A stretch of DNA of 20,297 bases, taken from contig MERE01000185.1 in the NCBI GenBank assembly GCA_001771975.1, forward strand, positions 1-20,297. Reading direction: 5' to 3'. Positions 4,980 through 12,082 of this stretch are shown here, piece after piece (positions within the stretch are counted from its first letter, which is position 1; every line of letters starts with the position of its first letter). The DNA comes from Betaproteobacteria bacterium RIFCSPLOWO2_02_FULL_68_150 (GTDB lineage: Bacteria; Pseudomonadota; Gammaproteobacteria; Burkholderiales; SG8-39). The position numbers were made by a program, and so were the translations under genes. The notes beneath the pieces are model-generated. The model made no database searches. It was not told the origin of the DNA and saw nothing but the letters and a program-made list of their open reading frames with translations.

Positions 4980-7061
4980 TCAGGTAGCTTGCGTGTCGAT
5001 GTCGCCGCGCAAATGCGGGTAACGCACGTGATCCACCAGCTCCTGGGTCTCCTTGTCGGGCGCCGCCGTCAGCAGACTGACGACGATGATCACCACGAAG
5101 CCGAGCGGGATGCCGAAGATGCCGGCCGAAATCGGATTGATATCCCACCAGGTGTTGTCGGCGATCGAGGACTGCACTCCGAATACCCGGCGCAACCACG
5201 GTTGCGTCATCGCCATGTAGTAGAACGTGATGCCGACACCGGCAAGCATGCCGAGCGTCGCGCCCCACTTATTGGCGCGCTTCCAGAAGATGCCCAGCGT
5301 GAGCGCCGGAAAGAACCCTGCCGCAGCGAGCGAGAACGCCGCGCTCACCAGGAACAGGATGTCGGCCGGTTTCTGGCTCGCCACCCAGGCCGCGATCAAC
5401 GCCACCACCAGCAGCAGGACCTTCGAGATCGTGACGCGCTTTTGCGTGGAAGCATGCGGGTCGATCATCTTGTAGTACAGGTCGTGCGAGAGCGCGTTGG
5501 CGATGGTGAGCAGCAGCCCGTCGGCGGTGGAGAGCGCCGCCGCCAGACCGCCCGCCGCCACCAGGCCCGAGATCACGTAGGGCAAGCCCGCGATCTCCGG
5601 TGTCGCCAGCACGATGATGTCGCCGCCGATCACGATTTCGGCCAGCTGCACGATGCCGTCCTTGTTGATGTCGGTGATGCTGAGCAGCGTTGCATCCACC
5701 TTCTGCCACGCCGCAACCCATGCCGGCAGCTTGCTGAACTCCGAGCCGACCAGCAGCGTGTAGACGTCGAACTTCGCCAGCACTGCGAGCGCGGGAGCGG
5801 TGAAGTACAGCAGGAAGATGAAAAACAACGACCAGGTCACCGACTGGCGCGCCTCTTTCACCGACGGCGTGGTGTAGTAGCGCATCAGGATGTGCGGCAG
5901 CGCGGCGGTACCGACCATCAGGCAGAGGATCAGCGCCAGGAAGTTCTTGCGGTTGATGTCGCGTGCCTGGTCGTCCTTGCCGGGGAAGGCTTCGGCGTGC
6001 CGCAGCGGCGGCCCGGAACGGGCGGCGAGACCCGCATCGCGCGCATACGCCGCCTTGGCCGCGTCAACGCTCGCCGGAATCGCGCCTTCCGCCGCCTTGA
6101 TCTGCTCCGACGGAGCGTTCTGTGCCTTCAGGTCCGCCAGGCGATTCGTCGCCGCGGCCTTGTCGGCCTGGTACGCCTTCGGCACGTCTTTCAGCTTTTC
6201 CTTCGCCGCCGCGGAGCGCTCGGCGAAGATCTTGCGCACTTCGAGCTCCTTCGGATCCTTGATCAGCTCCGCTTCGCGCGCCGTGACCTTTTCCAGCACC
6301 TTGCCGTAAACGACGTGCGGGATGGGGACCCCGGTGTGTTTCACCGACAGCCAGATCACCGGGATCATGTACGCGACGATCAGCACGATGTACTGCGCCA
6401 CCTGGGTCCAGGTGACCGCGCGCATGCCGCCGAGGAACGAGCACACCAGGATGCCACCCAGGCCGAGGAACACACCCACCTCGAACGGCACGTCCACCAA
6501 TCGCGTGGTCACCAGGCCGACGCCGTAAATCTGCGCCACCACATAGGTGAACGAGCACAGGATCGCAGCCAGAATGCCGACAAAGCGCGGAATGTGGCCG
6601 CCGTAGCGCGCACCGAGGAAGTCGGGAATGGTGAACTGGCCGAACTTGCGCAGGTAGGGCGCGAGGAACAGCGCCACCAGGCAGTAGCCGCCGGTCCAGC
6701 CCAGGACGAAGGCGAGGCCGAAGTAGCCGGTGAGGTAGAGCGTGCCGGCCATGCCGATGAAGGAGGCCGCGCTCATCCAGTCGGCGCCGGTCGCCATGCC
6801 GTTGAAGAACGCCGGCACGCGCCTGCCGGCCACGTAGTACTCCGCGATGTCCGCGGTGCGGCTCAGGATGCCGATGCCGGCGTACAGTCCCACCGTCGCG
6901 AACAGGAAGATGTAGCCGATCCACTTGCGCGGCAAGCCCATCTGCTCGGCGATCGCGAGCAGGATGACGAAGGCGACGAACCCCCCGGTGTAAAAGCTGT
7001 ACGCCTTCTTCAGCGTCTGAAAGAAAGCGGCTTGCACCTGCGATTTGGTCTGCGTAGCCAT
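4980..7061 (-). CDS. Na+/solute symporter large subunit, VC_2705-like SSS family (probable acetate/monocarboxylate uptake)
   Basis: 693 aa, longer than ActP (about 550). Multiple membrane helices run from residue 24 on, with SSS-family text such as NGMATGADWMSAASFIGMAG (88-107) and ATPEIAGLPYVISGL (486-500) then the conserved GGLAAALSTADGLLL (504-518). A charged Ala/Lys/Glu-rich insert (about 250-372) and an EF-hand-like loop DINKDGIVQLAE (464-475) sit between helices, as I recall for the large-subunit subfamily (TIGR03648-like). The start is ATG 7061, sharing one base with the stop of the DUF4212 gene (TAATG). An in-frame start at 7253 would overlap that gene and is rejected. The acs/CrbS context suggests acetate or another short carboxylate, but the substrate is inferred. 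Confidence 0.9.
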   Translation of the reverse strand: MATQTKSQVQAAFFQTLKKAYSFYTGGFVAFVILLAIAEQMGLPRKWIGYIFLFATVGLYAGIGILSRTADIAEYYVAGRRVPAFFNGMATGADWMSAASFIGMAGTLYLTGYFGLAFVLGWTGGYCLVALFLAPYLRKFGQFTIPDFLGARYGGHIPRFVGILAAILCSFTYVVAQIYGVGLVTTRLVDVPFEVGVFLGLGGILVCSFLGGMRAVTWTQVAQYIVLIVAYMIPVIWLSVKHTGVPIPHVVYGKVLEKVTAREAELIKDPKELEVRKIFAERSAAAKEKLKDVPKAYQADKAAATNRLADLKAQNAPSEQIKAAEGAIPASVDAAKAAYARDAGLAARSGPPLRHAEAFPGKDDQARDINRKNFLALILCLMVGTAALPHILMRYYTTPSVKEARQSVTWSLFFIFLLYFTAPALAVLAKFDVYTLLVGSEFSKLPAWVAAWQKVDATLLSITDINKDGIVQLAEIVIGGDIIVLATPEIAGLPYVISGLVAAGGLAAALSTADGLLLTIANALSHDLYYKMIDPHASTQKRVTISKVLLLVVALIAAWVASQKPADILFLVSAAFSLAAAGFFPALTLGIFWKRANKWGATLGMLAGVGITFYYMAMTQPWLRRVFGVQSSIADNTWWDINPISAGIFGIPLGFVVIIVVSLLTAAPDKETQELVDHVRYPHLRGDIDTQAT

Positions 7062-7324
7062 TATTCGTCCCCCTCTGCCACGTCGTATTCCTTGTCGAGT
7101 TTGCCCATGTACCAGGCGTAGACGCCGATCAGCACCACGTAGATCGCCAACCCGCCCTGCGCGCCGATCCAGAAGGCAAACGGCCAGCCGAAGAAGTTGA
7201 ACGAAAACACGTCGCGCGCGTAGTAGCCGATCACGAACGTGACGAACACCCATATCACCATCAATACGGTCGTCATCACGAGGTTCTTGTTCCAGTATTC
7301 CTGGTGCCTTTGAGACAGTTGCAT
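7061..7324 (-). CDS. DUF4212 small subunit of the sodium/solute symporter
   Basis: 87 aa. The N-terminus has the family pattern QRHQEYWNKNL, followed by two transmembrane helices (about 17-37 and 48-72) with the FNFFGWPFAFWIGAQG connector, and an acidic C-terminus. It matches the small partner always paired with VC_2705-type large subunits (TIGR03647-like). The start at ATG 7324 has AAAGGGGAGG upstream. It is the first gene of a two-gene operon, coupled by a one-base overlap to the large subunit. It is expected in the inner membrane with that subunit; its role is not established. Confidence 0.92.
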   Translation of the reverse strand: MQLSQRHQEYWNKNLVMTTVLMVIWVFVTFVIGYYARDVFSFNFFGWPFAFWIGAQGGLAIYVVLIGVYAWYMGKLDKEYDVAEGDE

Positions 7325-7354
7325 GAGGGCCTCCCCTTTATGTCGGATCGCTCG

Positions 7355-7366
7355 GTACGATCGTAC
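7355..7366. repeat. 12-bp perfect palindrome in the symporter 5' leader
   Basis: GTACGATCGTAC is its own reverse complement. It lies about 31 bp upstream of the DUF4212 ATG and downstream of the predicted transcription start (about 7382), so it would be in the mRNA leader or act as a downstream operator. No regulator is assigned. Confidence 0.45.
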
Positions 7367-7388
7367 GCCGGCCTTTTCCAGCTGACGC

Positions 7389-7420
7389 AATTTAGGTCGG
7401 CATCCTTACACGGCACTTAC
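7389..7420 (-). promoter_or_regulatory. symporter-operon promoter with GTAAG direct-repeat operator
   Basis: On the minus strand GTAAGTGCCGTGTAAG (7405-7420) holds two GTAAG half-sites 11 bp apart, one helical turn. Ten bases later comes TAAATT (7389-7394), a plausible -10. The -35 position falls inside the repeat and is non-consensus, as expected for an activator-dependent promoter. The acs promoter has the same arrangement with 15 of 16 bases identical. The binding protein is not known from this window. Confidence 0.6.
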
Positions 7421-7457
7421 AAGCAGCGAAACAATGCTGTTGCATGGCACAAAAGCG

Positions 7458-8027
7458 TCACCCGAGTCCGAAGTCGCGCCGCATCCGCGCGCCCACTTTC
7501 GGATCGTACGAATTGACGCGTTCGCACTCGGCCAGCGCCTTCCCGTGCTCGCCGAGCTTGTGGTAGGCGAAGCTCAGATAATAGCCCGCGTTGGGATTGA
7601 AGTACTGCAGGCGCACCGCCTCGCGCAAACTGTCCGCGGCCTGCTGGAACTGGTTCTGCTCGAGAAGGATCAGCCCCAGACCGTACCAGGCGCGGTCCAA
7701 TTTCGGGGCCAGGCGAGTCACTTCTTCCAGTTCCACTGCCGCCTCCGCCAGGCGGCCGAGCTGCTGCAGCAGGAAACCGAGGTTGAAACGCGTTTCGGCA
7801 TCTGCGGGATCGAGCCCGATTGCCGTCCGGAAGGCTTCGATTGCGGCATCGTTTTCCTTCGCCATGCTCAGCAGGAAGGCGAGATAGCGCCAGCCTTGCT
7901 GCAGCCCGGGGTACTCCGCAAGCGCGAAGCGCAGCGTGGCCACGGCGCGCCGTTCCTGTCCGAGAAAGACCAGCAGCTGCGCCAGCTTGAGGCGCAACAG
8001 CGGACGCAGCGTGGAATTCGACGCCAT
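7458..8027 (-). CDS. TPR-repeat protein
   Basis: 189 aa, composed almost wholly of tetratricopeptide repeats. The clearest units span about 42-75 (WRYLAFLLSMAKENDAAIEAF), 76-109 (ETRFNLGFLLQQLGRLAEAA), 110-143 (AWYGLGLILLEQNQFQQAA) and 144-177 (AGYYLSFAYHKLGEHGKALA). Each shows the W/L-G-Y-A-P spacing. There is no signal peptide or membrane helix, so it is cytoplasmic. It is likely a protein-protein adaptor. It starts 3 nt after the exonuclease-fusion stop, making it the last gene of the acs-to-TPR run. No terminator is evident between it and the symporter promoter. Its partner is unknown. Confidence 0.85.
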   Translation of the reverse strand: MASNSTLRPLLRLKLAQLLVFLGQERRAVATLRFALAEYPGLQQGWRYLAFLLSMAKENDAAIEAFRTAIGLDPADAETRFNLGFLLQQLGRLAEAAVELEEVTRLAPKLDRAWYGLGLILLEQNQFQQAADSLREAVRLQYFNPNAGYYLSFAYHKLGEHGKALAECERVNSYDPKVGARMRRDFGLG

Positions 8028-8030
8028 CGC

Positions 8031-10157
8031 TCAGTACTTCAAGCGCGCCTGATAAGTCTTGCGCGAGGCATCGAGCGCCTGCCCCAGCGTGACGATCCCC
8101 AGCCCGGCCAGCAACGGCAGGAGACGAAGAAAGATCTCTCCCGTGACCAGGGCGTCGCCGAGCGCCGTATGCCGTCCGATGACGCGCACCCCGAGGCGCT
8201 CCGCGATTGCCTCGAGCGTGCGGCTCGGGATGCCGGGCTGTGCGATGGACGCAAGCAGCAGCGTGTCGAGCACCGGTTGCGCGAAGCGCACCCGGCTCGC
8301 CTGCTCCTTGAGCTCGAGAAATCGCATGTCGAAGGCCGCATTATGAGCGACCAGCACGGTGTCCTCGCAAAAACGGTGGAACAGCGGCAGTACCTGCTCG
8401 ATCGTCGGCTGCCCCTCCAGCGCTGCAGCCTCGATGCCATGGATGCGGGCCGATTCGGGCTTGAGGGGACGGCCTGGGTCCACCAGCCGCTCGAAGACCT
8501 CGTGCTTCAGCAGCCGGCCGTTGACGATGCGCACGGCACCGATCGAGATGATTTCGTCTCCGGCGGAGGGTTCCAGGCCGGTGGTTTCGGTGTCGAACGC
8601 GGTGTAGTTGAGTTGCGCGAGCGGCCGATCCTCGAAGCGGGCCTCCACGCCCCGGCGCTCGAACAAGTCGAAGTCGTAATACTCGGGACGATCCTCGCCA
8701 TGTGCCGCGCGCTCCTCGATGGCCGGTACGGGCTCGCCGGAAGGCAACAGGAAGCGCAGGCGCGCCGATTCCGCCTTCTCCTCACACCACAATTCCGCGC
8801 CATGCTGCTCGAGCACATCCTTGAGCGTGATCGGCGCCTCGTCACCGCCCACGGTCATCGGCAAACTTTCCCACGCCGCCAGAGTCTCCACGGCAAGCGC
8901 AGCCCCGTTCCACAGCATGTCGATGGCAGTGAAATTTGCCGCAGCCTCGACCCGGAACCGCACCGCGCGCACACCATGCGCCCCGCGCAACTGCGCCGCG
9001 AGATAGGTCAGTGCGCGCACCAAAGCGTAACTGTCGACCCGGACCCAGAGATCGTCGCCCTCGACCTCGCCCGCCGTCTCGATGGCCGCTGCACCTTCAA
9101 TGGCGCGGCGCGCGACGCTGACCAGATCGTTCGCGCGCATGTCCTCCAGCGCAACGCTCGCTTTGAAGGCGAGCGCATGTTCGCGCAGTGCAGCGTTGAG
9201 CGTGTCGCTCAGCGCACGCGCCTCCTCCGCGACGACCTCGACGAACCTCGCCCGTCCGCCGGAATCCATTTCCGGATACTGCACCAGGTTCTCGGCGGCG
9301 GCGCGGATGTTGGCGACCGGCGCCCGCGCGTCGCGCGCGAGCGCCAGCAGCAGCGAAAGCCGCCGGTGCTCGTCGCCGAGCGAGCCGGTGACGTCCTCCA
9401 GCATGAATACCAGCCCCGCCAGCCGGCTCCCCGATGAGAGAAAGGGAGCCACCTGGATTCTCAGCACGGCGCCGCCGCTCACCGAGGCGACGAAGCGCGT
9501 CAGCGGCTGCGTAATTCCCTGCTCGAGCGAATGGCGCAGCTTGTCGAGCGCATGCGTCACCTGACCGCGGTCGAGCAGCGCGAATATCGATCGGCCCAGC
9601 CCGAGCGGCGCGGATTCCGACGCAACGCGCAGGAACAGCGCCCGAGCGCGTTCGTTATAGAGAAGAATCCGGCCCTCGGCATTGCAGACCATCACCCCCT
9701 GGGTGAGTTCGGACATCAGCGCCGCGAGCCGATTGCGCTCCTCTTCCACGTGCGAGCGCGCTTGCGCACTGCGCAGCTCGAGGTCCTGCTGCAAGCCTCG
9801 CATGCCTTCGGCAATCCGGTTGATCGCCTTTGCCAGTTCCACCATCTCGGGGCCGGCCTCGACGCTGACCAAGTGGTTGGGGTTCGCCTTGAGCACGACC
9901 TCCGTCTGCTCGGCGAGCAAGCGCGCCGCGTAGTGATAGTTCGTGAACAGCCACGAGACGGCACCAGCGCACAGCGCCAGCAGCAATCCCGCAGCCGCAA
10001 CGAGCAACGGCGAGCGCGCCGCGACGATGCGCGCGAGCGTGTCGCCGTCGTCCGGCGGCAGGCCGAACGCGATCGCCGCGCCGAGCGCGCCGACGATCGC
10101 GAGGCTGGCGCCATAAACCGCCAACACCCAGATCCAGTAGCGCAGGGGCGGTTTCAT
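8031..10157 (-). CDS. membrane-anchored degenerate sensor kinase fused to a DnaQ-type 3'-5' exonuclease
   Basis: 708 aa. Two N-terminal transmembrane helices (about 8-32 and 50-72) are followed by a HAMP-like linker with coiled coil (about 75-148) and a PAS-like segment (LMSELTQGVMVCNAEGRILL, from 147). Next comes a HisKA-like helix pair near 265-325, in which the phospho-acceptor His is replaced by Arg (ARDARAP, R275). The ATPase-like region has Gln (Q389) instead of the N-box Asn and lacks clear G boxes. The C-terminal third is a DEDDh exonuclease: D522 and E524 in FDTETTGL, D610 in HNAAFD, H663 and D668 in GRHTALGD, all present. So it is probably a catalytically live exonuclease with a non-kinase sensory front end. 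It lies 7 nt after the CBS-DUF294 gene and 3 nt before the TPR gene. Confidence 0.88.
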   Translation of the reverse strand: MKPPLRYWIWVLAVYGASLAIVGALGAAIAFGLPPDDGDTLARIVAARSPLLVAAAGLLLALCAGAVSWLFTNYHYAARLLAEQTEVVLKANPNHLVSVEAGPEMVELAKAINRIAEGMRGLQQDLELRSAQARSHVEEERNRLAALMSELTQGVMVCNAEGRILLYNERARALFLRVASESAPLGLGRSIFALLDRGQVTHALDKLRHSLEQGITQPLTRFVASVSGGAVLRIQVAPFLSSGSRLAGLVFMLEDVTGSLGDEHRRLSLLLALARDARAPVANIRAAAENLVQYPEMDSGGRARFVEVVAEEARALSDTLNAALREHALAFKASVALEDMRANDLVSVARRAIEGAAAIETAGEVEGDDLWVRVDSYALVRALTYLAAQLRGAHGVRAVRFRVEAAANFTAIDMLWNGAALAVETLAAWESLPMTVGGDEAPITLKDVLEQHGAELWCEEKAESARLRFLLPSGEPVPAIEERAAHGEDRPEYYDFDLFERRGVEARFEDRPLAQLNYTAFDTETTGLEPSAGDEIISIGAVRIVNGRLLKHEVFERLVDPGRPLKPESARIHGIEAAALEGQPTIEQVLPLFHRFCEDTVLVAHNAAFDMRFLELKEQASRVRFAQPVLDTLLLASIAQPGIPSRTLEAIAERLGVRVIGRHTALGDALVTGEIFLRLLPLLAGLGIVTLGQALDASRKTYQARLKY

Positions 10158-10164
10158 GAGCCCT

Positions 10165-11649
10165 TCACAACTGGTAATCGGCCCGAATGTGCTGCTGCAG
10201 CTTGCGTGCCTGGCGAAACGCCGCCTTCAGAATGTAGCGGTCGAGCTCGTTGAGGCGATCCGGATCGACGCGGTTCGCCGCGCCGACGCCGCTGCGTTCC
10301 ACGGCGTGCTGATTCCTCAACCGTACCGATTGCACGAACCAGAACGCGTCGACCATCGCCTGTGCGTCGTCGCCGCCGAAGCGTGCACCGGCGGCGACGA
10401 CCCGGAGGCGCTGTGCGGTGTTGGTATGCGGTACGCCATTGGCGAGCGCCAGGATGCGCGCAGCGTCCACGAATGGCAGCGCTCCGTACATTTTCAGATC
10501 GATCGTATGCGGATACTGGTCGGCCTTGTCGAAGCGGAAATCGCGCAGGACGCCGAGCGGCGGCTGGCAGCGCAGCGCGTTCTGCGCCATCATGCGAAGA
10601 AAAAGCGGGTTCGACCGGGTGCTGCGCAGCAGCCATTCGCGCAGGCGCTCGGCGAGCTGAGTTTCGCCATAGAGCGGCCGCAGGTCGAAAAAGATCGAAG
10701 CGTTGAGCAGCGCTTCGGGCTGCGGCTGCTCGATCCACTGCCGGAAGCGCTCCATCCATTCGTGCAGTGACAGGCACCATTGCGGGTTGCCCGCCATGAT
10801 CTCGCCCTTGCAAAGCGGAAAGCCGCATGCGGCGAGCCGCTCGTTGACCTTCCTGGCAAAGGGCAGCAGCGCTTGTCGCAACGGCGCGGCCGCTGCCGCG
10901 TCGGACTCGAATACGATGCCGTTGTCCTGGTCGGTCGCGAGGGTCTGCTCCAGGCGGCCTTCGGATCCGAGCGCGATCCAGCACCAGTTGACCGCAGGCA
11001 GCTCGATCTCGTCCAGGGTGAGCTCGATGATGCGCGAGGTGATCAGGTCGTTGAGGCTGGCAACCAGCTGCGTGAGCGTGTCCGCGCCCACGTTCTGTTC
11101 GATCAGATGTTGCGTCAGGCGCCTCACGTCCGCTTGCGCGGTCGCGATGGCCTCGGTCGTTGCGGCTTCACCGATATCGCGCGAGAGCTCTCCGGCGCCC
11201 AGTCGCGACAGGCCGATCAGGTCGGTCTGCGTCACGACGCCGACCAAGCGCCCCCGATCGTCCGTGACGACCACGTGGTGCAGACGGCGGCGCTCCAGCA
11301 GCGTGGCGGCCTGGTGCGCCGTGGCCGTCGCAGGCAAGGTGACCAGCCCGGCCGTCATCACCGCGGCGATCGGCTGATCGAGGCCGCCGGGCGCGAGCAC
11401 CACCCGGCGCATCAGGTCACGCAGCGTGAAGATGCCGAGCGGCGCCCCGTTTGCCGGATCCACCACTACGATCGAACTGACCTCTTCCGCAGCCATCATG
11501 CGGACCGCGTCGATGACGCTGCACTCGAGCGGGACCGTGACCGGTGCCCGCCGCACCACCCGCTCGAGCGGGCTGTAGACGGTAGGCAGTCCGTCCGGCG
11601 AACCGCCAGGCGGTTGCTTCGGGGTCGCCAAGGTGTCGTCCCTAGACAC
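10165..11649 (-). CDS. CBS-domain and DUF294 nucleotidyltransferase-like protein
   Basis: 494 aa, cytoplasmic. A CBS pair occupies about 37-85 and 93-147 (SSIVVVD..., HHVVVTDDRGRLVGVVTQTD), a likely adenine-nucleotide sensor. A DUF294 nucleotidyltransferase-like domain follows, with ALGSEGR (226-232) and the paired aspartates of LATDQDNG (D240, D242), which match the GS...DxD metal-binding motif of polymerase-beta-like transferases. A DUF294 C-terminal domain covers about 340-480. The cyclic-nucleotide-binding domain often found at the N-terminus of this family is absent. The start is GTG at 11649; the Shine-Dalgarno is weak. The reaction is unknown. By analogy with GlnD/GlnE it may nucleotidylate a protein, but that is inference. 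As I recall, pseudomonads carry a similar gene beside actP and a nuclease gene. Confidence 0.88.
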   Translation of the reverse strand: MSRDDTLATPKQPPGGSPDGLPTVYSPLERVVRRAPVTVPLECSVIDAVRMMAAEEVSSIVVVDPANGAPLGIFTLRDLMRRVVLAPGGLDQPIAAVMTAGLVTLPATATAHQAATLLERRRLHHVVVTDDRGRLVGVVTQTDLIGLSRLGAGELSRDIGEAATTEAIATAQADVRRLTQHLIEQNVGADTLTQLVASLNDLITSRIIELTLDEIELPAVNWCWIALGSEGRLEQTLATDQDNGIVFESDAAAAAPLRQALLPFARKVNERLAACGFPLCKGEIMAGNPQWCLSLHEWMERFRQWIEQPQPEALLNASIFFDLRPLYGETQLAERLREWLLRSTRSNPLFLRMMAQNALRCQPPLGVLRDFRFDKADQYPHTIDLKMYGALPFVDAARILALANGVPHTNTAQRLRVVAAGARFGGDDAQAMVDAFWFVQSVRLRNQHAVERSGVGAANRVDPDRLNELDRYILKAAFRQARKLQQHIRADYQL

Positions 11650-11682
11650 CGGGCTCGGCTTCGCGTCCCGGCACCGGATGGC

Positions 11683-12054
11683 TCACGTGACGCCCAGCAT
11701 CCGCTTTGCCTCGGCGACCAGATCCTTGGTCGAAAACGGCTTGGTCACGTAGGCGTCCGCTCCCAGCGCCATGCCCTTGGCGACCTCGATTTCGCGCCCC
11801 TTGGCGGTGAGCATGATCACCTTCACGCCCTTCAGCGCGGAGTTCGCCCGGATCTGCTGGCAGACCTCGTAGCCGTTGCGCTTGGGCATCATCACGTCGA
11901 GCAATACCAGATCGGGACGGTGCTCGGCGATCATCTGCAGCGCCGCCTCGCCGTCACCCGCGACGATCACCTCGAAGCCTTCGCGCTTGAGGAGGAACTC
12001 GAGCGAAATGACGATATTCTGCTCGTCATCCGCAATCAGGACTTTCTTTGCCAT
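11683..12054 (-). CDS. receiver-only (CheY-like) response regulator
   Basis: 123 aa, a single receiver domain. The acidic pair D9/D10 (IADDE), phospho-acceptor D53 (LLDVMMP), T83 (MLTAK) and K105 (VTKPF) are all in place. The protein ends right after the last receiver helix, so there is no DNA-binding or other output domain. It starts at ATG 12054, 28 nt after the kinase gene, with GGAG nearby, and is very likely the kinase's partner. CrbR of Vibrio and Pseudomonas has a LuxR-type output domain, so this protein is not a like-for-like CrbR. Output must pass through another protein. Confidence 0.95.
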   Translation of the reverse strand: MAKKVLIADDEQNIVISLEFLLKREGFEVIVAGDGEAALQMIAEHRPDLVLLDVMMPKRNGYEVCQQIRANSALKGVKVIMLTAKGREIEVAKGMALGADAYVTKPFSTKDLVAEAKRMLGVT

Positions 12055-12082
12055 CGTAGGTGCTCCGTTGTGCGGTTTCCCG

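Noticed and set aside
4965..7121. 718-codon plus-strand open frame opposite the symporter
   Set aside because: Composition is almost all His, Arg, Asp, Gln and Glu with no domain; it is an antisense shadow of the symporter.
7501..7511. Second copy of GATCGTACG, also found in the leader palindrome at 7355-7366
   Set aside because: It falls in coding sequence of the TPR gene (Ser-Tyr-Asp codons) and is too short to be meaningful.
7434..9437. 667-codon plus-strand open frame opposite the TPR and exonuclease genes
   Set aside because: It spans two minus-strand genes and has shadow composition.
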